From: Microglena sp. YARC | Lineage: Eukaryota; Chlorophyta; Chlorophyceae; Chlamydomonadales; Chlamydomonadaceae | Assembly (NCBI GenBank): GCA_022414725.1 | Contig: CM039462.1 | Coordinates: 175,934,721-175,998,720, forward strand | Length of the DNA stretch: 64,000 nucleotides | Direction of reading: 5' to 3' | Part shown: positions 27,001 through 34,741 of the stretch, one piece after another | Numbering within the stretch: position 1 is the stretch's first letter | Layout: every line of letters begins with the position of its first letter | Translations under genes and position numbers: made by a program | The notes under the pieces: model-generated | The model's database searches: none | What the model saw: only the letters and a program-made list of their open reading frames with translations | What the model was told of the DNA's origin: nothing

Positions 27001-27297
27001 ATTCTGATTCTGATTCTGATTCTGATTCTGATTCTGATTCTGATTCTGATTCTGATGCATCCGCACGGACGCGTCGAGCGTGTCGCACACGGGCAGCGCT
27101 GGGTACCGCGACCGCATGAGCTCGATCGCGCGCATGGCGATGCGCCGGTCGGGTACGCGGAAGAATGTCTGCTGGTGTTGCTTGGCGGTATGATTAATAT
27201 CCGCCGGCACGAAGTAGGACGCCTCGAGCTCCGTGGTGCCGGAGCGCCGGCCCACAAGGGCGGCCAACGCCTCCCAGGAGGCCTTGTCGATCTTCAT
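24015..27297 (-). pseudogene. mRNA capping enzyme (triphosphatase-guanylyltransferase-methyltransferase), copy 2, multiply broken
   Basis: The order is that of ASFV-type capping enzymes. From 27297: a triphosphatase-like part (SYFVPADINHTAKQHQQTFF; later FSFEMTPLFRLDITAV). Then the second half of a guanylyltransferase: motif IV YPYRIDGLVFTP (about 26003-26035), motif V VLKWKPPEDSTIDFLV (about 25826-25880) and motif VI-like WVPMRVRFDKT (25427-25461). Then the N7-methyltransferase (FDFGVGKAGDLHKW; LRPGGTFVGVSPDG). These parts lie in different frames, with shifts near 26330-26400, at a G run (25638-25648), near 25420 and at another G run (24216-24227). The nucleotidyl-Lys motif KxDG is not found; low-complexity NANA/AKAK repeats occupy that region. 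Not functional as read. Confidence 0.85.
26995..27056. repeat. Hexanucleotide repeat (GATTCT)n coding for (NQ)n
   Basis: About ten copies within the triphosphatase part of the capping enzyme. The same motif occurs at 45955-46016 in the PRTase-like gene. It is in frame in both genes. Confidence 0.95.
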
Positions 27298-27365
27298 GTC
27301 GAAGGAAGAAGCTACATCTACATCTACCCGGCTTCACCCATTTATACTGTGTTTGCGAATAAAAT

Positions 27366-27497
27366 TCAACGGTTTATCGTCCATGACTCTCATGACGCGC
27401 TTCTCACTCAGCATGGGCGATTCGCCACTCGAGAGCGTCCGTGCCATGATGATGTGCCATGATATCTCGCCTCCAGAAATCAGTCTGTTCTGTTGAT
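27366..27497 (-). pseudogene. Relic of a Fanzor-2-like gene (middle part)
   Basis: The stretch 27370-27450 closely matches 43265-43345, the part of Fanzor-2 ahead of its RuvC-I motif; the shared block includes CAGCATGGGCGATTCGCC followed by ACTCGAGAGCGTCCGTG. It lies between the capping enzyme start and the SulP gene, so it sits in the promoter region of both. No element ends are visible around it. Confidence 0.7.
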
Positions 27498-27544
27498 TTT
27501 TTTTTATTTTTTCCTACATTAACAAACTGTGAGAATTCGTACTC

Positions 27545-28819
27545 ATGGGGTCTCTCAAAACGGACATCATGTCAGCTTTAGATGTGTCTCTATTGACCAT
27601 CCCAGACACAATCGCGTTCGCCCTACTCATCGGTGTATCCCCCACCGTGGGTTTGGTCACAACGGTGGTCATGATGCTTGTGGGCGCAATGGGAGGCCAG
27701 CCCGGTATCATATCCGGGTCCACTGCCGCTGTGGCGGTCACGGTGGGGGCCGCCGTGTCCAGCATGGGCATGCGCGTACTTCTGCCCCTCGTTGTAATGT
27801 CGGGAGTGATACAGGTGTTGGCAGGGTTGGTAGGGGTCCACAAGCTTGTGGCTTACATCCCTCGACCCGTGGTGTCCGGATTCCTCATCGGCCTAGGTGT
27901 GCTCATGGCTCTGGCGCAGTTGGCTCACTTTAAGGAGATGAAGGCCAAGCACGATGGTGGAAGCGAAGAAACAGAGGAGCACTTCGGAGGGGGTGAGGGT
28001 GATGTTGAATGGCTCTCTGCAAAGACGATTGGAATGGGACTTACTCTCATCGACGCGACAACCATATTCTTGCAAGTACGTACGGGGTGGAAGGTGGTGC
28101 CGCCATCCATCATGGCAACCATCATTATCACGGCGATCGTGTACCTGCTTGTCCCCAAGAGTGTCCGGGAAAATCGCATCCGGACCGTCGGCAATTTCGG
28201 AACCGTGTCCCTATCTCCGGACAAAGTCGTCAATGTAGTGAAGCAGGCGTACTCGGGTTTAAAAACGGTGAGCAAGGAAGATCTCCTTAAACTCCTCCCT
28301 TACGCGCTGAGCATTGCCGCCGCAGGCCTCATCGAGTCCTTGTTGACCGTTAGGGAAATCGACGAGAAGCTGCACCTCAAAGGGAGCAATGTGGGTAGTC
28401 TCAAGAGGGAGACGTTTGTGCAAGGACTCGCGAACATATCGGTAGGGTTGCTCGGCGGGCAGGGAGGGTGTGCTCTCGTGGGGCAGACCATGGTCAACAT
28501 CGACAACGGTGGTTCGAACCGGAGAGTTGTTGTCATATGCGGATTGTTGATTGCCGCAATCATGCTCTTAGGGGGCCCCCTTATATCTATGGTTCCAGCG
28601 CCCGCGCTGATTGCATCCATCGGCTTCATTGTGTACAAGACGATTGACTGGAAAGCCCTTGGGGAGTTTAACCCCTCCAAGAAGGAGACGTGGGTTGTGA
28701 TGTCGACTGCGATCGTGTCCATATTGACTCACAACCTGGCAGCTGGGACAGGCGCGGGTGTGGTGATTAACGCGGTGTTTCAAGCAGTGGGGGGGGGCGA
28801 AGCAAAAGTAAACTCGTAG
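27545..28819 (+). CDS. SulP-family anion (sulfate) transporter without STAS domain
   Basis: This 424-residue membrane protein resembles SulP permeases: IPDTIAFALLIGVSPTVGL near the start, then GGQPGIISGSTAAVAVTVGA (the anion-site helix region), KLVAYIPRPVVSGFLIG, and GQTMVNIDNGGSNRR late in the core. Ten or more hydrophobic segments are visible. Typical SulP proteins have about 14 segments plus a cytoplasmic STAS domain; this one stops after the core. Its last eight codons and 3' flank (28797-28920) are duplicated at 30392-30520, so the 3' end has been rearranged. It presumably moves sulfate or related anions across a host membrane. An AT-rich T9 tract lies upstream (27497-27505). Confidence 0.88.
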   Translation: MGSLKTDIMSALDVSLLTIPDTIAFALLIGVSPTVGLVTTVVMMLVGAMGGQPGIISGSTAAVAVTVGAAVSSMGMRVLLPLVVMSGVIQVLAGLVGVHKLVAYIPRPVVSGFLIGLGVLMALAQLAHFKEMKAKHDGGSEETEEHFGGGEGDVEWLSAKTIGMGLTLIDATTIFLQVRTGWKVVPPSIMATIIITAIVYLLVPKSVRENRIRTVGNFGTVSLSPDKVVNVVKQAYSGLKTVSKEDLLKLLPYALSIAAAGLIESLLTVREIDEKLHLKGSNVGSLKRETFVQGLANISVGLLGGQGGCALVGQTMVNIDNGGSNRRVVVICGLLIAAIMLLGGPLISMVPAPALIASIGFIVYKTIDWKALGEFNPSKKETWVVMSTAIVSILTHNLAAGTGAGVVINAVFQAVGGGEAKVNS

Positions 28820-28922
28820 CAGATGCGGTTACACTCAGACTGGATTGCCAAAGCATCCTGCGCTTTCGCGAGAATCACAGTCGCCTCGTTCATCATGAAC
28901 TGCTCTACACTCTCATTGAATT
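28797..28922 (+). repeat. Direct repeat with 30392-30520
   Basis: About 125 bp are nearly identical between the two places, beginning GAAGCAAAAGTAAACTCGTA and running through CATCATGAACTGCT. The first copy includes the SulP stop codon. The second copy follows the first F-box/LRR cassette. Confidence 0.9.
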
Positions 28923-28927
28923 CGTTA

Positions 28928-29406
28928 CACTCAGACCGGTGAATAATGTTACATGTGTAAAATAGTATAAGAACATGTGATACATTGAATGTACAGAGGA
29001 CGGCAGATTCAATATGATCCGTCCAGAAAAGAAACCACCTTACTCTTGCCTATTTGCATCATCGCATGCACCGTTTAGTCTTGGAACTCTGTCCAAGAAG
29101 AGAGGCGATCGCTTTAGTGCGGCTGGTCCTTCAATGGGCACTCTCGAAGGCGCAGATAGAAGACAATCGGTGTCTGTGATTTGGAAGCTACCATACCTCG
29201 GTCACAAGACTAGGCTTGCTATGGTGTTGTTCCACCATGGATAATAGCAAGTTGGTGAATTGTGACCATTGCAGAGGTACGTAGTGCAAAATTACAAGCT
29301 GACAGGTTCTTCGGAACGCAGTGTCGAGCGTAGTGAGAAGACAAAACACATACAAGCGGATTTTTGGGGGCTAGGGGATATGTAACATTATTCCCTTGTC
29401 CGAGTG
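28928..29406 (+). mobile_element. MITE family 2
   Basis: A 479-bp element with inverted ends CACTCAGACCGGTGAATAAT at 28928 and the complement of CACTCGGACAAGGGAATAAT ending at 29406; TA flanks both sides (28926-28927, 29407-29408). An internal frame (29014-29244) matches that of MITE family 1 in a stretch around RGDRFSAAGPSMGTLEG, although the terminal repeats differ. Further family 2 ends occur at 18490, 21698, 58931 and 59795. Confidence 0.8.
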
Positions 29407-29407
29407 T

Positions 29408-29470
29408 ATTCTTTTGACAAGAGGGGGGGGGAGCTTTTCAAAAAAATAATACTCCATCTTATTACAGCAC
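29408..29470. repeat. 63-bp cassette boundary repeat, copy 1 of 3
   Basis: ATTCTTTTGACAAGAG, a G run and CTTTTCAAAAAAATAATACT recur at 30526-30588 and 33611-33674. The three copies mark the edges of the F-box/LRR cassettes and of the Fanzor-1 element. Confidence 0.9.
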
Positions 29471-29521
29471 TTATATTCTAATCTTATTCTAATAGGCTTT
29501 CAGTGCTGGCTATTGGCACAT

Positions 29522-30220
29522 TTACACTGGTACAATATGAATCTGCAGGTACGTGAGACCAGACAGTGGGGTTTCGTCGAAGACGAAATCTGTGATGTAT
29601 AGATTCCGGAGGGTGGTGAGACCAGACAGGGGAGCTATGTTTCTCACAGAGGTTAGCGACATGTCCAACTTAGTCAAAGCAGTGAGACCTGACAGAGGGG
29701 CAATGTTTCTCAAGAGATAGTTGCGCGACATGTTTAACTCTGTCAAAGCAGTGAGCCCTGACAGAGGGACAATGTCGTCAACCCATTGTCTCTCGATATC
29801 CAGTTTCTTCAGATCAGTCAGACCTGACAGAGGGGCAAGGTCGACAAGCCGGTTGTAGGACAATTTCAACTCTGTCAAAGCAGTGAGACCTGACAGAGGG
29901 ACTATGTCGACTAACAAGCCGTGTATGTCCAGGTACTTCAGACTATTGAGACCTGACAGAGGTGCCAGATTGATTGTCCAGTCTACACTGGGGTCCAATT
30001 GCAACCACTCGAGGTTGCGAAGGCGGGAGACGGATTCCAGACTACTTCTGGGTATGACCAGCTTCGCGACCAGCTTCGTGGCACACCGGGATGCGATGCA
30101 GTTCCACCTTTTGCAAACGAGAACCACTTCTTTGAAGTGGAAATTGGATGGAGAAATGACACGGCTTAGAATGACCTCCAAGAAATCTTCATGGATGTAG
30201 TATTCCTTAGAGGGACTCAT
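29522..30220 (-). CDS. F-box/leucine-rich-repeat protein, copy A
   Basis: 232 residues from the ATG at 30220 (MSPSKEYYIHEDF); the longer frame has only a TTG start and a Gln run. Residues about 8-50 (DFLEVILSRVISPSNFHFKEVVLVCKRWNCIA) fit an F-box, which would contact Skp1. About seven LRRs of 22-24 residues follow, each containing APLSGL or VPLSGLTALTELNMS. Viral F-box proteins typically redirect host SCF ubiquitin ligases; the LRRs would select the target. It is a close paralogue of 33764-34504. Confidence 0.8.
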   Translation of the reverse strand: MSPSKEYYIHEDFLEVILSRVISPSNFHFKEVVLVCKRWNCIASRCATKLVAKLVIPRSSLESVSRLRNLEWLQLDPSVDWTINLAPLSGLNSLKYLDIHGLLVDIVPLSGLTALTELKLSYNRLVDLAPLSGLTDLKKLDIERQWVDDIVPLSGLTALTELNMSRNYLLRNIAPLSGLTALTKLDMSLTSVRNIAPLSGLTTLRNLYITDFVFDETPLSGLTYLQIHIVPV

Positions 30221-30313
30221 TTCGAATGGATGTGTTTGTTGTTGTTGTTGTTGTTGTTGGTGGTGGTGGTTGTATTGATTGTATTGTGTTGTCCATTGAT
30301 CAAATATATTCAA

Positions 30314-30525
30314 TTTTTTCCGTCAGGTGTATGATAGGGTTTAGGGTGGATATCCACATGTGTACGACAATCGACCGTCGGTCCAAGTTGGGGGTCGAAG
30401 CAAAAGTAAACTCGTAGCAGATGCGGTTACACTCAGACTGGATTGCCAAAGCATCCTGCGCTTTCGCGAGAATCACAGTCGCCTCGTTCATCATGAACTG
30501 CTCGTACACTCTCATTGAATTCTTT
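30314..30525. other. Upstream region of the F-box gene and duplicated SulP tail
   Basis: It holds the shared motif GACAATCGACCGTCGGTCCA (30367; also at 34661, 59710 and, inverted, 21757) and the second copy of the SulP 3' flank. No separate gene. Confidence 0.6.
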
Positions 30526-30641
30526 ATTCTTTTGACAAGAGGGGGGGGGAGCTTTTCAAAAAAATAATACTCCATCTTATTACAGCATGTCTATTTCTAT
30601 ATACAGTCGACGGAATACTAAAATGAAACCGCTTCGTGTAC

Positions 30642-30697
30642 GGCCACACCGGAGTGTGTGCCTTATGGTGTAGCAATCCACGGGGCAGTGGAACACC
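30642..30697 (-). ncRNA. Candidate guide-RNA scaffold downstream of Fanzor-1
   Basis: This is located between the Fanzor stop (30718) and the terminal repeat, which is where TnpB and Fanzor guide RNAs are known to be encoded. Hairpin A (30697-30667) is identical in stem to the MITE version. Hairpin B (30662-30642) pairs CACAC with GTGTG around the loop TCCG, with an outer GGC/GCC; the MITE version pairs ACACC with GGTGT around GTAA. The guide would be the flank beyond 30605 on the minus strand. Confidence 0.5.
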
Positions 30698-30717
30698 ATC
30701 ATGTTTGTTGTAGCCCG

Positions 30718-33075
30718 TCAACAACACGCAGTCTTGCACCGGGAAAATGGAAGCGGTCTCCCTAGACCCAACAGTTCCATGCAGTGCAGCCTTGCGATTG
30801 TGAGAGCAGAGGAGCGGTCCCGGTCCGAGTAAGTGCTGGTTTCTGGAGAGAATCGCAGTCCTCGTACCTCAGGGTATTGCTTGATTGATTGGTTGACATC
30901 GACAAGAAAGGTGGCTAATCCACCCCTCCGGTGTTTTTCTTGGATTTTTTTACGGACGCAGTACACCCTCACCGACAACTGGTCGCGTTCAGCTACATTG
31001 GGAGGCCTCTTCAAGAGAGTGTGACACAACAAACACTCACCGATACGTATCTGACCTTCAGCGTTTAGAGAAACACTGGGAATCTTGTAAACACATTCCT
31101 TCTTGGCACCTGTCTCCCACGACATGAGAGTCGTCTTGAACTCATCTGTCACACGAACCTCTTCTTTGAAGATGTGCTTGCAGGAAGCGAACATAGATCC
31201 CGTAGGCACAGCTACCTCTCCTGGTCCGGTAGCCTTCAGCTTCGTGATCGCAGAACCATATGCTACGCGAACCCTCAGGTCAGGATGATCCACCATCATG
31301 TTGCGCTTGATCACTGCCCAAAATGAGTCCATGGCCTTGCGCTTGCCAATGTACCGCTGAAGGTTGTCTCGGGACTCTCTGCGACGCAGTGCCAGCCTCC
31401 ACCACTCGTCGGAAAACGTAGCGTAATTTGACAAGTAAACCGAGATGTCATCCATCTTGGATGTACTCAACGCTGCTCCATTTTCACGCAGAGACGCCCA
31501 CATAGGAATCATGTCAGCAAAACGTTTTTCCTGCTGCCGTTTCTGCTTCTTGATACCAGACTTGTGATAAAAGGCTCCGCGTGTAAGCTTCCATGTCTTG
31601 CTTTTGTCGTCTGCCATGTACGTGACTGTAGCGATGTTGCTCCTACCAGGATCCACACCCAGAACGACGATACCCATATCGGGCAATGTCGTTTTTAGTT
31701 TATGGTCATACTGTTCTGCGACGCGCATACCTTCATCGTCACGAGACCTCTTACTGGTCTTCTTCAGATCGGACACACGAACCTGTACTGTCTTGCTGTA
31801 CTGCCTGCTCAAAGAGACTCCGTCAGTACAGATGCTACAATCGAACACCCACCCCGTCTTGATAGGTGGTTTCTTGAAGAAGGAACCTGCGACTGTTTTT
31901 CGGGCGTTCACGAGCGTGTCATACCTACCCTTTGCATGTATGTACTCTTCAGTAGCCTTGATATCCTTAACGTCAGCATCGTACTTCTGTTGGACCAACT
32001 TGTATGCCTCCCATTCACCAGGACCACATGATTTTTTCTTCTCAACTGCAGGCTTCAGAGGCAACATGAAGCGGTCGGGATCCTTTACATTTTCCCACTT
32101 TGAAAGCTCGACGATGTTTGGGTCTTTGGGGAACATGTGCCTGAACAGGTTCACGAGGGTCTTCATGTCAAGGCGGACATGCGCCCGTTGGACATTGAAG
32201 ATGGGCATCAACCGGATACGACGTGCACCCATAGCCTCCAACCGTGTCTGCATCCAATAATTGAACCGGACCATGGTCGGGAAGTCCATGTCTTTGCCAC
32301 AGTCATCATAAAGTCGACTTCCATGTGGAACTTTCAGCCTGCCCCGAACTTCACGGACGTACTCCTGAACAGACTCTGGCCAAGATTCCATCTCCTGCGT
32401 TTCTTGCTGGATGACCCTCATCACGTCGTACACACGAATGGTCTTCGGAGATCCCAGTGCATTCAAAGTAGCCTTAGTGAGGCGGGTCAGACGAGGTACC
32501 AAAGGAACCCATGCGTTGTTCGACACGGCAGTGCTCAATGTGTGACCGGCATAGTTCAAAAACTGGTCGAAATAGATAGGGTAGGAGTTTATGTAGTCAG
32601 GGTCATCGCTACCAAGCACCTTTCCGATTACGTCTTTCACGGCTTCGTATGATATTCTACTCTCTTCATCTGGAAAGACGCCGTCAACTCCGATCCTTAG
32701 CCAATCCTTCCAGTAGGTATCCTTCATATCGTACATATTAGGAATCGGCAGGTCGCCCTCCATGAGCCTCGTGACATGGAAGGTCAGCACCAGATTGGAA
32801 CGCCGTAACATGCGGCTCACCACATTGACGAGCTGATCCACATGCCCCCTGAACTTACCGAATTCTTCATCTTCAAGACTCATTGCCTTCTTCAGGGCGC
32901 ATTTCACGACGCACATCTTTTCCACCGTCTTATACTCTGGAGGGGGTCTGGCGATGAGACCATTGTCTTCGCATAAACGGACAAGATCGTCCTTCTTGTC
33001 CTTTGAGGAGTATTTTACTTCGGCCAATTTTAGTAGCTCCTTCAATTTCGCGACTGTCGGAGGTTTCGTTGCCAT
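30718..33075 (-). CDS. Fanzor RNA-guided nuclease (TnpB-like), with N-terminal SAP domain
   Basis: 785 residues from the ATG at 33075 (MATKPPTVAKLKEL); an upstream ATG at 33132 overlaps the transposase. Residues about 7-38 (VAKLKELLKLAEVKYSSKDK, then LVRLCEDNG) are a SAP-type DNA-binding motif. The C-terminal half carries the RuvC core: motif I VVLGVDPGRSNIATV (Asp near 475), motif II VTDEFKTT (Glu near 643) and motif III SDRDRSSALTIA (Asp near 750). Cys pairs (ECVYKI, GECLLCHTL) suggest a zinc site between motifs II and III. All three catalytic acids are present and the frame is intact. Known Fanzors cut DNA guided by an RNA encoded at the element's end. Confidence 0.9.
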   Translation of the reverse strand: MATKPPTVAKLKELLKLAEVKYSSKDKKDDLVRLCEDNGLIARPPPEYKTVEKMCVVKCALKKAMSLEDEEFGKFRGHVDQLVNVVSRMLRRSNLVLTFHVTRLMEGDLPIPNMYDMKDTYWKDWLRIGVDGVFPDEESRISYEAVKDVIGKVLGSDDPDYINSYPIYFDQFLNYAGHTLSTAVSNNAWVPLVPRLTRLTKATLNALGSPKTIRVYDVMRVIQQETQEMESWPESVQEYVREVRGRLKVPHGSRLYDDCGKDMDFPTMVRFNYWMQTRLEAMGARRIRLMPIFNVQRAHVRLDMKTLVNLFRHMFPKDPNIVELSKWENVKDPDRFMLPLKPAVEKKKSCGPGEWEAYKLVQQKYDADVKDIKATEEYIHAKGRYDTLVNARKTVAGSFFKKPPIKTGWVFDCSICTDGVSLSRQYSKTVQVRVSDLKKTSKRSRDDEGMRVAEQYDHKLKTTLPDMGIVVLGVDPGRSNIATVTYMADDKSKTWKLTRGAFYHKSGIKKQKRQQEKRFADMIPMWASLRENGAALSTSKMDDISVYLSNYATFSDEWWRLALRRRESRDNLQRYIGKRKAMDSFWAVIKRNMMVDHPDLRVRVAYGSAITKLKATGPGEVAVPTGSMFASCKHIFKEEVRVTDEFKTTLMSWETGAKKECVYKIPSVSLNAEGQIRIGECLLCHTLLKRPPNVAERDQLSVRVYCVRKKIQEKHRRGGLATFLVDVNQSIKQYPEVRGLRFSPETSTYSDRDRSSALTIARLHCMELLGLGRPLPFSRCKTACC

Positions 33076-33104
33076 CGTTCGTAATTTGTACATCACAGAA
33101 CACT

Positions 33105-33443
33105 TTATACCAACATCGCATACGAGTTCCATACGTGGTCAAAACAACCCATAATGATTTTATCAGTGAGGTTGCTGACTGCTAAGGAAATCATATCAGA
33201 CATGTGCGTCTTTGTATCGTTTGGTATATAGTTCAATCGACGAAAGTCTTTCTTCACCTTAGCGAAGCACAGCTCAATAGCATTGAATTCTGGACTGTAA
33301 GGAGGAGTGTAACAAATATTTACGGGGCTTCTGAGGACCAAGTTCTTATGGATACTGGCGTTGTCCATTATTACTACTGAATTATTGCACAAACTCAATG
33401 AGTCAATAAATGCAGCGAAGTCCAGTGATGCCGGGGTTTGAGC
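33105..33443 (-). pseudogene. IS630/Tc1-mariner DDE transposase, C-terminal fragment
   Basis: VVIMDNASIHKN (second catalytic Asp) and CYTPPYSPEFNAIELCFAKV (PPYSP-x-N-x-IE, third acid) are hallmarks of this DDE group. The frame is open up to 33444 but the N-terminal DNA-binding and first-Asp parts are missing; the upstream DNA is a WDW-repeat fragment. It lies directly upstream of Fanzor-1 in the same direction, which matches known associations of Fanzors with Tc1/mariner-type transposases. It cannot be active alone. Confidence 0.88.
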
Positions 33444-33594
33444 TCAATCTACCCCAGTTCCATGGTTTGTCGGGATTGGCTTGTACAATATCCCACGTCA
33501 AACATGGATTATAACTCAATAAAACCCAATCCCACTTGTGTTCCATACATTTGACCCGTCTCGAGATGTGGTTGTTTATTTCGATTGAAATCAT
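33436..33594 (-). pseudogene. WDW-repeat fragment
   Basis: About two repeat units (HKWDWVLLSYNPCLTWDIVQ and NPDKPWNWGRLSSNPGIT) continuing into the transposase fragment. The same repeat family fills the TIR element at 16111-16961. No plausible start or end. Confidence 0.75.
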
Positions 33595-33763
33595 CTTTAT
33601 AAATACTACTATATTCTTTTGACAAGAGAGGGGGGGAGCTTTTCAAAAAAATAATACTCCATCTTATTACAGCATGTCTAATTCTATATAGCAGCAATCT
33701 AGACCCCGGTCGCGTGCTCATCGACCTCAGCAATCTAACTTTCAGTGCTGGCTATTGGCACAT

Positions 33764-34504
33764 TTACACTGGTACAATATGAATCTGCAGGTACGTGAGA
33801 CCAGACAGTGGGGTTACTTCGAATAGGAAATCTGTGATGTATAGATTCCGGAGGGTGGTGAGACCAGACAGGGGAGCTATGTTTCTCACAGACATACAGA
33901 GCGACATGTCCAACTTAGTCAAAGCAGTGAGACCTGACAGAGGGGCAATGTTTTTCAAGATACGGTTGTTCGACAGGTTTAACTCTGTCAAAGCAGTGAG
34001 TCCTGACAGAGGGGAAAGGGCGTTAAACCAGTGGAGGTTGTATGATTGGTTACATCCAATCATACAATCGTTGATATCCAGTTTCTTCAGATTAGTTAGA
34101 CCTGACAGAGGGACAAGGTCGACAATCGGGTTGCCCGACACGTTCAACTCTGTCAAAGCAGTGAGTCCTGACAGAGGGACAATGTTGGCGAACATGCCGT
34201 CAGATATGTCCAGGTACTTCAGACTCTTGAGACCTGACAGAGGTGCCAGTTTGATTGACCAGTCTACACTGGTGGTGTCCAATTGCAACCACTCGATGTT
34301 GCGAAGGCGGACGACGGATTCCAGACTACTTCTGGGTATGACCAGCTTCGTGACCAGCTTCGTGGCACACCGGGATGCGATGCAGTTCCACCTTTTGCAA
34401 ACGAGAACCACTTCTTTGAAGTGGAAATTGGATGGAGAAATAACACGGCTTAGAATGACCTCCAAGAAATCTTCATGGATGTAGTATTCATTAGAGGGAC
34501 TCAT
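33764..34504 (-). CDS. F-box/leucine-rich-repeat protein, copy B
   Basis: 246 residues starting at MSPSNEYYIHEDF, with the same F-box region as copy A and one extra segment around NDCMIGCNQSYNLHWFNAL. LRR consensus PLSGLTALTELNLSNNRI. In this copy the upstream Gln-repeat frame is closed by a TAG, which supports the ATG at 34504 as the start for both copies. Differences from copy A cluster in the LRRs, where target specificity would lie. Boundary repeats show that the gene moved as a cassette. Confidence 0.8.
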   Translation of the reverse strand: MSPSNEYYIHEDFLEVILSRVISPSNFHFKEVVLVCKRWNCIASRCATKLVTKLVIPRSSLESVVRLRNIEWLQLDTTSVDWSIKLAPLSGLKSLKYLDISDGMFANIVPLSGLTALTELNVSGNPIVDLVPLSGLTNLKKLDINDCMIGCNQSYNLHWFNALSPLSGLTALTELNLSNNRILKNIAPLSGLTALTKLDMSLCMSVRNIAPLSGLTTLRNLYITDFLFEVTPLSGLTYLQIHIVPV

Positions 34505-34519
34505 TTCGAATGGATGTGT

Positions 34520-34565
<46 letters not shown>

Positions 34566-34741
34566 ATTGATTGTATTGTTTTGTCTATTGATCAAATATA
34601 TTCAATTTTTTCCGTCAGGTGTATGCTAGGGGGTTAGGGTGGATATCCACATGTGTACGACAATCGACCGTCGGTCCAAGTCGAGTGTTGATTGTGAATA
34701 AATTTTAAAGGTTCACTTACAATAACCCTTAACCATCAAGC
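34505..34741. promoter_or_regulatory. Intergenic region between divergent genes
   Basis: It contains a CAA/TTG triplet run (34520-34565), a GGGTTAGGGT block, the recurring GACAATCGACCGTCGGTCCA motif at 34661 and an AT-rich leader before the adhesin ATG at 34742. Promoters of both flanking genes should lie here; I cannot define their boxes. Confidence 0.4.

Larger units (their letters stand above)
30605..33443 (-). mobile_element. Fanzor-1 element with transposase remnant
   Basis: The left end (CAGTCGACGGAATACTAAAA at 30605, preceded by TA) is a variant of the family 1 terminal repeat. Going inward come the two-hairpin segment, the Fanzor gene and a truncated IS630/Tc1-type transposase. The right terminal repeat is missing: the transposase breaks off near 33435, where a WDW-repeat fragment takes over. 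The element lies between two F-box/LRR cassettes that share boundary repeats. Confidence 0.75.

Noticed and set aside
25471..27462. A 663-codon plus-strand frame
   Set aside because: It is antisense to recognisable capping-enzyme domains and consists of Arg/Leu-rich low-complexity sequence.
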